DNA from: Betaproteobacteria bacterium
GTDB lineage: Bacteria; Pseudomonadota; Gammaproteobacteria; Burkholderiales; Sulfuriferulaceae
Assembly (NCBI GenBank): GCA_003455595.1
Contig: DMQT01000242.1
Location: forward strand, 1-12,533
Length of the DNA: 12,533 bases
Direction of reading: 5' to 3'
A program made the position numbers and the translations under genes. Below the pieces are notes generated by a model that was not told the DNA's origin, searched no databases, and saw nothing but the letters and a program-made list of their open reading frames with translations. Below are positions 1 through 7,471 of this stretch, in pieces (the first letter of the stretch is position 1; every line of letters starts with the position of its first letter).

Positions 1-165
1 TCGGGGCGCAGTTGCAGGGCGCGGTGGACGTCGCCGTGGTAGCGCGCGGTGATGCGGGCGAGTTCGGCTGCAGTCATTGGGTACGCGCAGGCGGCTGCAT
101 AGCGCTTTGACCAGGCCGACACTGCGCGCTTCGTGACCGTGGTGGCGCGGCCATTCTTCCGGCTG
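1..165 (-). pseudogene. cca: Out-of-frame 3' continuation of cca (HD domain), two frameshifts, cut by window edge
   Basis: From about 165 down to about 71 the minus strand reads [15 protein letters not shown] and then RLRVPNDC, the expected continuation of the bacterial Cca HD domain. It is shifted one base from the upstream frame. At about 68-71 a second one-base excess occurs, and a third frame then reads [20 protein letters not shown] to the window edge, again matching the family. Removing one base near 161-166 and one near 68-71 would restore a single continuous frame. Both breaks lie in the same plus-strand hexamer CGGCTG (160-165 and 65-70). The remainder of the gene lies outside the window. 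Confidence 0.75.
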
Positions 166-946
166 GGGTGGTACCTTTGCCGAGGTCGTGGGTGAGCCCG
201 GCGAAACGCACCGGCAGACTGTAATTTTGCGCGGCGGCATAATCCACAACCAGCATGATGTGGATGCCGGTGTCGATTTCAGGATGGTGTTGCGGTGGTT
301 GCGGCACGCCAAACAGGCGGTCGACTTCGGGCAGGATACGCGCCAGTGCGCCGCACGCACGCAGGGTTTCGAACATGCGCGACGGTTGCACTTCCATCAG
401 GCCGCGCGCGAGTTCTTGCCAGACGCGTTCGGGCACCAGATGGTCGATTTCACCATTTGCCACCATGTCGCGCATCAACTGCAGGGTTTCCGGTGCGATG
501 CTGAAATCGCCAAATCGCGCCATGAAACGCGCCACGCGCAGGATGCGCACCGGGTCTTCAACAAACGCTTCGCTGACGTGGCGCATCACGCGCGTCTCCA
601 GATCGGCGACGCCGCCGTAGGGATCAATCAGCTCGCCGGTTTCGGTTTGGGCGATGGCGTTGATAGTCAGATCACGGCGCGCCAGGTCTTGGTCCAGCGT
701 GACTTCAGGCGCGGCGTAGACACTAAAGCCCTTGTAACCGCGCGCGGTTTTGCGCTCGGTACGCGCCAGCGCGTATTCGGCGTGGGTTTCAGGATGCAGA
801 AATACCGGAAAATCCTTGCCGACCGGCTGGTAACCCAGCGCGACCATCTGCTCCGGCGTGGCACCGACCACAACGTGATCGCGGTCTTTGACCGGCAAGC
901 CGAGCAGCGCGTCGCGCACTGCCCCGCCTACCGTGTAGATTTTCAT
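74..946 (-). CDS. cca: CCA tRNA nucleotidyltransferase, C-terminally truncated by frameshift
   Basis: Adds or repairs the 3'-CCA end of tRNAs from CTP and ATP, a cytoplasmic class II nucleotidyltransferase. Seen: GGAVRD at residues 7-12, the metal-binding DRD pair (D21, D23), [10 protein letters not shown] at 90-99 and a neck/body region with [11 protein letters not shown] at 131-141. The HD-domain motif [10 protein letters not shown] follows at about 252-261. After residue 261 the reading leaves the family pattern and stops at residue 290, whereas bacterial proteins of this type are about 410 residues. The family sequence resumes in another frame at about position 165 (see the remnant entry). 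The catalytic N-terminal part is intact, so CCA addition may survive; the HD phosphohydrolase part would be lost. The ATG lies 5 nt after the stop of the epimerase-like gene, so the two are probably co-transcribed. The identity is very secure. Whether the break is real or a sequence error is not. Confidence 0.9.
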   Translation of the reverse strand: MKIYTVGGAVRDALLGLPVKDRDHVVVGATPEQMVALGYQPVGKDFPVFLHPETHAEYALARTERKTARGYKGFSVYAAPEVTLDQDLARRDLTINAIAQTETGELIDPYGGVADLETRVMRHVSEAFVEDPVRILRVARFMARFGDFSIAPETLQLMRDMVANGEIDHLVPERVWQELARGLMEVQPSRMFETLRACGALARILPEVDRLFGVPQPPQHHPEIDTGIHIMLVVDYAAAQNYSLPVRFAGLTHDLGKGTTPAGRMAAPPRSRSAQCRPGQSAMQPPARTQ

Positions 947-951
947 GGCAT

Positions 952-1983
952 TTAACGCCCGGCGCGGTGACGAAAACCTTCATAGCGGCCACGCGGGTTC
1001 GATTCGTTGAGGTATTCCGGCACGATGGCTTCGAGCCCGGCGGGCTGGTAGCCTGGCATCGGTGCCCCGCTACAGACGTTATCCACTTGCATGGCGTAAT
1101 AGTTGTCGCGCGTCATCAGCTTTTTGCCCGGCTTGAACTCCATCGCCCAAGCTTGCAGATATGACAGTTTGTTGCACAAGGGGAGGATGCGCGGGGTGCT
1201 GCCGATGGTCTGGCAGGTGAATTCAACCAGCTCCGCCAGCGTGTAAACCTTGGGGCCGCACAGATCATAGGTTTGGCCAAAGCTGGCGACATTATCCAGC
1301 GCACTGACGAAAGCGCGCGCCACGTCTTCAACCCATACCGGCTGAAACCGCGCCTGGGCATTGGCCAGCGGCAGAATCGGGAAGGTTTTGCACAGCCCGG
1401 CAAACAATGTGAGGAAGCTGTCGCCACGCCCGAAAATCACCGACGGACGGAAAATGGTGGTGTACAGGCTGGCGCCGTGGATGAATTTTGGACCGTTCAG
1501 ATACCAGTTTTCGTGATCGGAATGCGGCAAGCCGGCTTCGCGCACCAACGCTTCGCCGATGCCCTTGGAGCGCTGATAGGCGCTGTCGGAGGTGCCTGAC
1601 GCACCGAGTGCGCTCATGTGCAGCACGCGCTGAATGCCGTTTTCGACACAGGCGTTGATGACTTTGCGCGGCAGTTCGATGTGCACGCGCTGAAAGTCGC
1701 CGCGCCGCGCCATCGGCTTGTCGATCCGGCCTGGCGTCTTTTCATGCAGGATGCCGACCAGATTGACGACCGCATCCATGCCTTTGAAATGCTGTTTGAG
1801 CTGCACCGGGTCGTGAATGTCAGCATCGACCACCTCAACCGTAGGCAGCACGATCAATTCCTTGGCACGCTCGCGGTTACGTGTCAGCACGCGCACATTG
1901 CGCCCTTGGGCGGCCAGCATGCGCACGATATTGGCACCGACAAAACCACTGCCGCCGAGGACACAGATATTTTTGAATTTCAT
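952..1983 (-). CDS. NDUFA9-family NAD(P)-binding epimerase-like protein (atypical SDR)
   Basis: A 343-residue Rossmann-fold protein of the extended/atypical short-chain dehydrogenase group, closest by eye to the bacterial relatives of mitochondrial complex I subunit NDUFA9. Seen: the nucleotide-binding loop GGSGFVG at 10-16, a VNLVGIL strand at 73-79, HMSALGA at 122-128, a YxxxK pair (Y136, K140) and the FRPSVIFG motif at 178-185. Between the YxxxK helix and FRPSVIFG lies an insertion-like stretch at about 152-176, containing [11 protein letters not shown], longer than I expect for this family. The substrate is unknown; relatives are annotated variously as NAD-dependent epimerase, NAD(P)H-binding protein or complex I NDUFA9 subunit family. 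No complex I gene is nearby. The gene follows the lytic transglycosylase by 74 nt and precedes cca by 5 nt. The ATG start has a weak GGAA upstream. Confidence 0.88.
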   Translation of the reverse strand: MKFKNICVLGGSGFVGANIVRMLAAQGRNVRVLTRNRERAKELIVLPTVEVVDADIHDPVQLKQHFKGMDAVVNLVGILHEKTPGRIDKPMARRGDFQRVHIELPRKVINACVENGIQRVLHMSALGASGTSDSAYQRSKGIGEALVREAGLPHSDHENWYLNGPKFIHGASLYTTIFRPSVIFGRGDSFLTLFAGLCKTFPILPLANAQARFQPVWVEDVARAFVSALDNVASFGQTYDLCGPKVYTLAELVEFTCQTIGSTPRILPLCNKLSYLQAWAMEFKPGKKLMTRDNYYAMQVDNVCSGAPMPGYQPAGLEAIVPEYLNESNPRGRYEGFRHRAGR

Positions 1984-2028
1984 GCCGATTCCGCTTGAGT
2001 TATTTTACAAAGCCGTGGATTTTAACCT

Positions 2029-2049
2029 AAAAATCCCAGCGCGCCGCTG
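2029..2049 (-). terminator. Weak intrinsic-terminator-like hairpin after the lytic transglycosylase
   Basis: On the minus strand, just after the transglycosylase stop, CAGCG-GCG-CGCTG (2049 to 2037) can form a 5-bp GC hairpin with a 3-nt loop. GGA and then five T residues (2033 to 2029) follow. The stem is short, so if it works it would probably allow read-through into the epimerase-like gene. Called by eye. Confidence 0.35.
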
Positions 2050-2057
2050 TACCCGCC

Positions 2058-4058
2058 TTATTGATCGCATGCGGGCGCGTTTTCATCCTCGCCACCGCAG
2101 CCTGGCGTGCCGGCCGTAGCGCCGATGGTGCCGAGCCGCGCTTTCAGCGACGTGTTCGATTGACCGAAACTGCGCGCGTAATAGACTGCGTTGTACATGA
2201 CTTTTTTCACGTAGTCGCGGGTTTCGCTGAACGGGATGCTTTCGGCGTAAATCGCACCTTCCATGGCGCTATCGCCGCGCCAACGCCGGGCGCGGCCAGG
2301 GCCGGCGTTATACGCAGCGGTGGCCAAGACAGCGGAGCCATCCAGCCCTTGCTGGATGGTTTTCAGGTAATACATGCCGAACTGCATGTTGGTGTCGAGT
2401 TCGTGAATACTCGCCGCCTGGAAATTTTTCAAATGCAGCTTGGCGGCGATCCAACGCGCCGTCGCGGGCATGATCTGCATCAGACCGGAGGCACCGACGC
2501 CGGACTTGGCCTGCGATACAAAGCGGCTTTCCTGCCGCATCAGGCCGTATACCCAGGCTTCATCCAACCCGTATTGTTTGGCGTAAATTTTTGCCGTGTC
2601 ACGATATGGCGCCAGAAAGCGCAGATCGAAATCGTGCAGCTGACGCGTGCGGTTAGCGGTGTTGATGGCGCGGTCGTACCAGTTTTTCTGGCGCGCCAGC
2701 TCAGCCGCTGCCAGCAGGCGGCGGTCGTCATAATTGCGCGTGGCCCAATTCCACTCGTTGTTGGCGTCGAAGCGTAAATCCAGCCTGTACAGCAGCAAGG
2801 CGCGCTGAATATCGGCAACCCGTCCCATACTCGCCACTTCATCGCTGGAGACTTTGACGTTAATGGCGGGCGCGCCCATCGCAGGGCCGAGTTCTTCCTC
2901 GGCCAGCAGCCCGTAAAAATCGTGTTCCAGAGATAATGGCGCCAGCAACGCATTGGCTTGCACCAGTTTGCCTTGCTGTTTATAGGCGCGCGCCAGCCAG
3001 TAGCGCCAGGCAGGTTCATTGCGCGCTGCCGGGCTCATCGCGTCGATACCGGACTGCGCTGCCGGCCAGTTGCCCTGCCGCAAGGCGGTGCGCACTTTCC
3101 AGCCCAGCAGATCATCATTCATGCCTTCGCTGGTGGCGCGCTCAAACCAGTCCAGCGCCACCGGCAGGTGTTGACGCGCGGCGAACAGCCCCAGCTGCCC
3201 CCACAAGTAATGGCGCTCGGCGGGGGTAAAGCGGTGGCTGATCCCTTCCCATTTGCTGGCTGCAGTGTCCGCATCCTTGCGCGCCATGCGGCCAATGGCA
3301 TACAGCGCAAGCTCACGGTCTCCGCGTTGATCCAGCGCCAGTGCGCGATTGTCCAGCAGATTTTCCGGTGCGTTGGTGGCACGGTCAAGCAACCGTGCAT
3401 CAAGGCGCTGCGCCGCTGGCAGATAGGTAATGAGTGCCTTGGCCAGGCCAGGGTTGGCTTCTTCCAGCGCACGCCGAAAACGTTGCCAGATATCGTCATC
3501 GCTAATGAGTTTGTCTGCAATCAACTGAGAAAACAGCGGTGAGCAGGCTGCAGGAAGATCATTGCCGGAAAACCACAAGGCGACGCCGTCTTTCAGCGCC
3601 AGGGTTTCACCTTGCACCAGCCGTGCGCGCACCGCATAACATTGCAGGCTGCTATCGGTTTTGACCAGCAACGGGTATTCGTTGCGGTAGGTTTGCCAGT
3701 CCTGGTTCTGTCCCAGCAGCCGCAGCCAGTCGCCACGCAGGCGATCTGACAGCACGCTATCGGTATTGCGCGCGATGAAGTCGCGAATCTCGTCTGCGCT
3801 GGCGTCCTTCAGCCGCGCCGACAATGCCCAGTATTGAACATACGGCAGCAACACCGAAGTTTTAAGGCGCTCGGCATACAGTGCCAGCTGCGCGCTGTTG
3901 CCGCTACGGAATGCCTCGCGCGCAGCCAGAAAATCGCTGTCTTCATCGGCGTATGCCGTCCCCGACATGCCCACTGCCAGCACGATAACAACCCCGGCTG
4001 CACGCAGCCAATTGAAACCAGTGCGCCCCCATAACCGCTTTACCCAACTCATCCGCAT
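2058..4058 (-). CDS. slt: Soluble lytic murein transglycosylase, Slt70 type
   Basis: Cleaves the beta-1,4 MurNAc-GlcNAc bond of peptidoglycan in the periplasm, releasing 1,6-anhydro-muropeptides. The protein has 666 residues, close to the usual length of this family. Seen: a basic start, a hydrophobic segment at about 18-33 and a likely signal-peptidase I site after AYA (residue 37). A long alpha-helical region with TPR-like superhelical character follows (about 38-480). The C-terminal SLT domain holds the catalytic glutamate E510 in MRQESRF, the GASGLMQIMPATA motif at about 522-534 and the AAYNAGPG motif at about 581-588. The ATG overlaps the ilvA stop by one base (TGATG), which suggests translational coupling. 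The short Cys-containing C-terminal tail (GCGGEDEN) beyond the SLT fold is probably unstructured. The family call is secure; the symbol slt is by family resemblance. Confidence 0.95.
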   Translation of the reverse strand: MRMSWVKRLWGRTGFNWLRAAGVVIVLAVGMSGTAYADEDSDFLAAREAFRSGNSAQLALYAERLKTSVLLPYVQYWALSARLKDASADEIRDFIARNTDSVLSDRLRGDWLRLLGQNQDWQTYRNEYPLLVKTDSSLQCYAVRARLVQGETLALKDGVALWFSGNDLPAACSPLFSQLIADKLISDDDIWQRFRRALEEANPGLAKALITYLPAAQRLDARLLDRATNAPENLLDNRALALDQRGDRELALYAIGRMARKDADTAASKWEGISHRFTPAERHYLWGQLGLFAARQHLPVALDWFERATSEGMNDDLLGWKVRTALRQGNWPAAQSGIDAMSPAARNEPAWRYWLARAYKQQGKLVQANALLAPLSLEHDFYGLLAEEELGPAMGAPAINVKVSSDEVASMGRVADIQRALLLYRLDLRFDANNEWNWATRNYDDRRLLAAAELARQKNWYDRAINTANRTRQLHDFDLRFLAPYRDTAKIYAKQYGLDEAWVYGLMRQESRFVSQAKSGVGASGLMQIMPATARWIAAKLHLKNFQAASIHELDTNMQFGMYYLKTIQQGLDGSAVLATAAYNAGPGRARRWRGDSAMEGAIYAESIPFSETRDYVKKVMYNAVYYARSFGQSNTSLKARLGTIGATAGTPGCGGEDENAPACDQ

Positions 4059-5584
4059 CAGCTTAAAAACAGCTTATACGCTGGATTCTGGCTTTCATCC
4101 CAATAGCGGTAACCAAGCCGATCGAGCGAGGCAAGGAAATCGGGCTGCTCAGCGGGTGGCACCTGGATGCCCACCAGCACGCGTCCGTAATCGGCACCGT
4201 GGTTGCGGTAATGAAACAGGCTGATGTTCCAGTTCTGGCTGATACTGTTGAGAAACCGCATCAGCGCACCGGGCCGCTCGGGGAATTCAAAGCGGAACAC
4301 CTGTTCGTGCTCGACCTGCGGCGCATGACCGCCGACCAGATGGCGCACGTGCAACTTGGCCATTTCGTTATCGGTGAAGTCTTCCGCGGTCAGACCATGC
4401 GCGCGCAGCATGGCAACCAGTTCGGTGGCCTCGTCGCGGTTGGCGACTTGCACCCCGGCGAACACGTGCGCCGCCACGGTATCCGAATAGCGATAGTTGA
4501 ATTCGGTAATATTGCGCGTGCCCAGCAAGGTGCAAAACGCCTTGAAACTGCCAGGCGTCTCGGGAATGGTAACTGCCAGCACGGCCTCGCGGTGTTCGCC
4601 CAGTTCGGCGCGTTCGGCAATGTAACGCAGTCGGTCGAAATTCATGTTGGCACCGCTGGCAATCGCCACCACGGTTTTATCGCGCATGCCCGGGCGTGCA
4701 CACCAGACCTTGGCACCCGCCACGCTCAGCGCACCGGACGGTTCCAGGATCGAGCGCGTATCCTCGAACACATCCTTGATGGCGGCACAAATGGCATCGT
4801 TGTCGACACAGATGATTTCATCCACATACAGGCTGGCGAGGCGAAAGTTTTCCACGCCGACCTGCTTCACCGCCACACCGTCGGCAAACAGCCCCACTTG
4901 CGCTAGCAACACGCGTTCTTTGGCACTTAAAGAGCGCGCCATGGCATCCGCGTCTTCCGGCTCGACACCGATCACCTTGATCCCCGGTTTGACGCTTTTG
5001 ACATACGCCGCCACACCCCCAATCAGACCGCCGCCGCCCACCGGCACGAAGATAGCGTCGAGCGCGCCGTTATGCTGGCGCAGGATTTCCATCGCAACAG
5101 TACCTTGTCCGGCAATCACGTCGGGGTCGTCATATGGATGCACAAACGTTGCGCCACTGGCAGCGGCCAACGTGGTGGCATGCGCGTAGGCCTCATCGTA
5201 GGAATCGCCGAACAGCACCACTTCGGCACCGCGCGCCTTGACCGCATTGACCTTGATCTGCGGCGTGGGCAGCGGCATCACAATGGTGGCCACGCAGCCG
5301 AGTTTTTGCGCCGCCAAAGCGACGCCCTGCGCGTGATTGCCAGCCGATGCGGCAATCACACCCGCGGCCAGCGACGCCTGCGACAGCCCGGCCATCTTGT
5401 TGTATGCCCCGCGCAATTTAAACGAAAACACCGGCTGCAGGTCTTCGCGCTTGAGCAGCACACGGCTGCCGATACGCGCAGAAAGATTGGGTGCCAGCTC
5501 CAGCGGGGATTCAATGGCGACATCGTAAACACGGGAAGTCAGGATGCGAACCAGGTAGTCGTCAGGCGCGTGTTCGGTGGACAT
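4058..5584 (-). CDS. ilvA: Threonine ammonia-lyase, biosynthetic (threonine deaminase)
   Basis: A PLP enzyme converting L-threonine to 2-oxobutanoate and ammonia, the first committed step of isoleucine synthesis. Seen: the PLP-lysine motif [12 protein letters not shown] with K56, [10 protein letters not shown] at 80-89, the glycine-rich phosphate-binding loop GGGGLIGG at 183-190 and [12 protein letters not shown] at 281-292. Two C-terminal ACT-like regulatory regions follow (about 333-405 and 427-500), including [11 protein letters not shown]. The length of 508 residues and the two regulatory repeats mark the biosynthetic, isoleucine-regulated type, not the short catabolic one. There is no good Shine-Dalgarno before the ATG, but the next family-conserved residues ([13 protein letters not shown]) start at residue 10, so this start fits. 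The gene is divergent from rpiA, and its stop overlaps the start of the transglycosylase. Confidence 0.96.
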   Translation of the reverse strand: MSTEHAPDDYLVRILTSRVYDVAIESPLELAPNLSARIGSRVLLKREDLQPVFSFKLRGAYNKMAGLSQASLAAGVIAASAGNHAQGVALAAQKLGCVATIVMPLPTPQIKVNAVKARGAEVVLFGDSYDEAYAHATTLAAASGATFVHPYDDPDVIAGQGTVAMEILRQHNGALDAIFVPVGGGGLIGGVAAYVKSVKPGIKVIGVEPEDADAMARSLSAKERVLLAQVGLFADGVAVKQVGVENFRLASLYVDEIICVDNDAICAAIKDVFEDTRSILEPSGALSVAGAKVWCARPGMRDKTVVAIASGANMNFDRLRYIAERAELGEHREAVLAVTIPETPGSFKAFCTLLGTRNITEFNYRYSDTVAAHVFAGVQVANRDEATELVAMLRAHGLTAEDFTDNEMAKLHVRHLVGGHAPQVEHEQVFRFEFPERPGALMRFLNSISQNWNISLFHYRNHGADYGRVLVGIQVPPAEQPDFLASLDRLGYRYWDESQNPAYKLFLS

Positions 5585-5614
5585 GATGCAGGCACAAATG
5601 ATGAACAGCGCCCA

Positions 5615-5643
5615 AGATTAGCAGGCTTTGCAGCGTTTGTGAA
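5615..5643 (-). promoter_or_regulatory. Candidate sigma-70 promoter for ilvA
   Basis: On the minus strand, TTCACA (5643-5638, five of six bases match the -35 consensus) is followed after 17 nt by TAATCT (5620-5615). A TG one base upstream of that hexamer makes an extended -10. The -10 itself is weak (three of six). Its -35 box overlaps that of the rpiA promoter candidate on the other strand. Called by eye. Confidence 0.4.
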
Positions 5644-5665
5644 AAATGCCGTTTCTGGCTATCCT
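5637..5665 (+). promoter_or_regulatory. Candidate sigma-70 promoter for rpiA
   Basis: TTGTGA (5637-5642, four of six) and TATCCT (5660-5665, four of six) are spaced by 17 nt. This would start transcription near 5672 and leave a leader of about 24 nt before the rpiA ATG. It lies back to back with the ilvA candidate, the two -35 hexamers being offset by one base. Called by eye. Confidence 0.4.
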
Positions 5666-5695
5666 GATGGTTTTGCCGCAATCGAGAGAAATACA

Positions 5696-6361
5696 ATGAC
5701 AATGTCGCAGGATGAACTAAAACAGGCGGTCGCACGCGCCGCAATCGAATACGTACCGCAAGGCATTATCGGCGTCGGCACCGGCTCGACCGCCAACTTT
5801 TTCATCGACGAACTCGCCAAAATCAAAGGTCGTATCGACGCTGCCGTCGCCAGTTCGGAAGCCACCGCCAATCGCTTGCGCGCTCACGGCATCCAAGTGG
5901 TCGATCTGAATAGTGTGGACGGCATGGAAATCTACGTCGACGGTGCCGACGAAATCACGCGCCACATGCACATGATCAAAGGCGGTGGCGGTGCGTTGAC
6001 GCGTGAAAAAATCGTCGCGGCTTGCGCCAACAAATTCATTTGCCTGGCCGATGCGTCCAAACTGGTGGATGTACTGGGTGCATTTCCGTTGCCGGTCGAA
6101 GTCATCCCGATGGCGCGCAGTTACGTCGCACGCGAGCTGGTCAAACTGGGTGGACAGCCTCAATTACGCGAAGGCTTTACCACCGATAACGGCAATGTGA
6201 TTCTGGACGTCTACGGCTTGAATATCATGAATCCGGTTGAACTGGAGAGCCAGATCAACCAGATCGTTGGCGTAGTCACTAACGGCCTGTTTGCACGCCG
6301 CCCGGCCGATGTGCTGTTGCTGGGCACGGTGGACGGCGTCAAAACGCTTACTGCCGCTTAA
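5696..6361 (+). CDS. rpiA: Ribose-5-phosphate isomerase A
   Basis: Interconverts ribose 5-phosphate and ribulose 5-phosphate in the non-oxidative pentose phosphate pathway; cytoplasmic. The protein has 221 residues, as expected for the family (about 219). Seen: the phosphate-binding GVGTGSTA at 26-33, SSEAT at 53-57, YVDGADE at 80-86 with D82 and D85, and [12 protein letters not shown] at 94-105 with K95 and E104, the positions of the active-site residues in RpiA. The conserved [25 protein letters not shown] and GVVTNGLFA follow. The start is ATG 5696, with GAGAGAA ending 5 nt upstream. A second ATG at 5702 would match the usual MSQDELK N terminus but stands too far from that site. This is the only plus-strand gene. 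Its TAA overlaps the yacG stop by 4 nt in a convergent arrangement. Confidence 0.97.
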   Translation: MTMSQDELKQAVARAAIEYVPQGIIGVGTGSTANFFIDELAKIKGRIDAAVASSEATANRLRAHGIQVVDLNSVDGMEIYVDGADEITRHMHMIKGGGGALTREKIVAACANKFICLADASKLVDVLGAFPLPVEVIPMARSYVARELVKLGGQPQLREGFTTDNGNVILDVYGLNIMNPVELESQINQIVGVVTNGLFARRPADVLLLGTVDGVKTLTAA

Positions 6362-6543
6362 TCTTCTGATTCGTCTTCCGGCTCGGGTTTACCCGAGTCC
6401 GGTATGCGATAAGTTTCATTGGCCCATTGTCCCAAATCGATTAGCCGACACCGATCCGAACAAAATGGACGAAAAGCGTTTTCCGGTGTCCATTCAACAC
6501 ATGCACCACACGTCGGGCAGCTGACAAGTACGGGTTTTTTCAC
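6358..6543 (-). CDS. yacG: DNA gyrase inhibitor YacG, zinc-binding
   Basis: A small zinc protein that in E. coli binds GyrB and blocks DNA binding by gyrase. The 61 residues hold the four zinc ligands of the family, C9 and C12 in CPTC and C28 and C32 in FCSDRC. The conserved [16 protein letters not shown] segment and an acidic tail follow. An extra C15 is present. The start is GTG, and it overlaps the zapD stop by 4 nt (GTGA), so it is probably translated by coupling. The stop overlaps the rpiA stop convergently. The zapD-yacG pairing is a common proteobacterial arrangement. Confidence 0.93.
   Translation of the reverse strand: MKKPVLVSCPTCGACVEWTPENAFRPFCSDRCRLIDLGQWANETYRIPDSGKPEPEDESED
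6378..6402. other. Strong hairpin inside the yacG 3' end, just after the rpiA stop
   Basis: CCGG-CTCGGG-TTTA-CCCGAG-T-CCGG forms a 10-bp GC-rich stem with a 4-nt loop and one bulged T. It begins 17 nt after the rpiA stop codon. No T-run follows on either strand, so it is not a standard intrinsic terminator. It may act as a stabilising 3' end or pause for the rpiA transcript, or simply reflect the SGKPEPE codons of yacG. Confidence 0.5.
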
Positions 6544-7292
6544 AGGTTAAAGAAGGTCAATTCAAACTCCACATCGCTGTCACACAAGCGTGGTCGCCCA
6601 CTGCCGAGTGTCATGAAACGGATGTTGAGGGCATATTTATTGGCGCTGATCTCGGGTGCGCAAGGCAATTCACGGTGCAGATTAATGCGCAGCATCTGCG
6701 CGCTTTTCCCCGCCAGCATTTGCTGATAGGCACCACTGTAAGCAATGTGATGTGAGGGTTTGCCACTTTCGCGCAGCAGCTTTAAGACGACGCTCAAGCC
6801 GTCGTATATCGGCAGCATGGGGTTGCACCACTCGGCTAACTCGGCCTGTCGCCTGGACGCTGACTGATGCAGCCAGTAGTGATAGGCGGGTAAGTCAAAT
6901 TCACAGGCACCACCGGGGATGCTGGTACGCTGCTTGATTGACATCAGCCATTCATTATCACGCAGATGCTGGCCGAGTTTACCGGGAATGCGGTGTATCT
7001 CGCCCATGCAGCGGCTTATTTCAGCCAGCACCTCATTGAGACGATCTTCAGAAATGGCTGGATTGCGGCGCAACGCTTCGAGGCTTTGGCGTTGACGCTC
7101 AAGCTCCTGCAAAAGGTCGGATTTCAAGTCAGCGCGGCTGGCAACTTCAAGAATTTCAAACAGCGTCAATAATGCAGCATGGTGCTGCTGGCTGTCTTGC
7201 TGTGCGGCAAAATAGCGAACCTTGTCGAACATATCCTCCAGCCGTAGCAGGGTGCGCACGCGCTCGCTTAGAGGATATTCATAACAGATCAC
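6540..7292 (-). CDS. zapD: Cell division protein ZapD (YacF family)
   Basis: A cytoplasmic FtsZ-binding protein that cross-links FtsZ filaments and stabilises the division ring. Seen: N-terminal [16 protein letters not shown], a helical region with [16 protein letters not shown], RQRxSIPGG-type [23 protein letters not shown] in the middle, and C-terminal LRINL and ALNIRFM strands followed by FELTFF. All match the family, and the length (250 residues) is as expected. The frame has no ATG near the start. I chose GTG at 7292 because it gives MICYEYPL, the N terminus I expect for beta-proteobacterial members; a TTG at 7304 would add four residues. Neither has a clear ribosome binding site. It overlaps yacG by 4 nt and lies 179 nt after coaE, with its own candidate promoter between. 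Confidence 0.93.
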   Translation of the reverse strand: MICYEYPLSERVRTLLRLEDMFDKVRYFAAQQDSQQHHAALLTLFEILEVASRADLKSDLLQELERQRQSLEALRRNPAISEDRLNEVLAEISRCMGEIHRIPGKLGQHLRDNEWLMSIKQRTSIPGGACEFDLPAYHYWLHQSASRRQAELAEWCNPMLPIYDGLSVVLKLLRESGKPSHHIAYSGAYQQMLAGKSAQMLRINLHRELPCAPEISANKYALNIRFMTLGSGRPRLCDSDVEFELTFFNL

Positions 7293-7344
7293 TGGGGTAC
7301 CCAAATCGTATCAGAGTGCAGAATGGCGGTTCATGAAATTTACG

Positions 7345-7374
7345 CCCCCGTGCCACAGCGCAGCGATGGGGGGG
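7345..7374 (-). other. Possible leader hairpin (C-run / G-run) upstream of zapD
   Basis: In the predicted zapD 5' leader, a run of seven C (7374 to 7368, minus strand) can pair with five G (7349 to 7345) across an 18-nt loop that has a further short GCU/GGC pairing. No regulatory family is recognised. The whole 179-nt gap (7293-7471) contains no gene that I can see. Confidence 0.25.
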
Positions 7375-7398
7375 TTGAATCCACGTCCAAAACGCAAT

Positions 7399-7438
7399 CG
7401 CTGTTTATAATTTGACCGATTTTGACTGATAAACAGTG
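7399..7438. repeat. Inverted repeat spanning the zapD promoter candidate
   Basis: The arms CGCTGTTTAT (7399-7408) and ATAAACAGTG (7429-7438) are complementary over 10 bp with one G-T mismatch, separated by 20 bp. The spacer holds a degenerate direct repeat (TTGACCGAT/TTGACTGAT, 7412-7430). The arrangement looks like an operator for a dimeric regulator. No known factor is recognised. Confidence 0.5.
7404..7432 (-). promoter_or_regulatory. Candidate sigma-70 promoter for zapD-yacG
   Basis: On the minus strand, TTATCA (7432-7427, four of six) and TATAAA (7409-7404, five of six) are separated by exactly 17 nt. This predicts a start near 7397 and a leader of about 105 nt. The two hexamers sit in the arms of the inverted repeat described separately. 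Called by eye. Confidence 0.4.
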
Positions 7439-7471
7439 CGTTGGCAAACCTTATTCAGGTAAAACAAGCGA

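Noticed and set aside
188..955. Long plus-strand open frame opposite cca
   Set aside because: It is antisense to a clearly conserved gene, is rich in His, Arg and Gln as expected of a GC-rich shadow frame, and has no family motif.
1984..2057. Promoter for the epimerase-like gene in the gap after slt
   Set aside because: TAAAAT-like -10 boxes are present, but none has a credible -35 at 16-18 bp.
2061..2777. Plus-strand open frame opposite the SLT domain
   Set aside because: Shadow of the conserved lytic transglycosylase catalytic region; no start signal or motif.
5072..5695. Plus-strand open frame running from inside ilvA into rpiA, suggesting a longer fused protein
   Set aside because: Only the part from ATG 5696 matches RpiA. 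The upstream portion is the shadow of ilvA and the intergenic region, and a ribosome site precedes 5696.
7291..7310. GGGTACCC palindrome near the zapD start as an operator
   Set aside because: It is only eight bases and overlaps the start region; easily chance.
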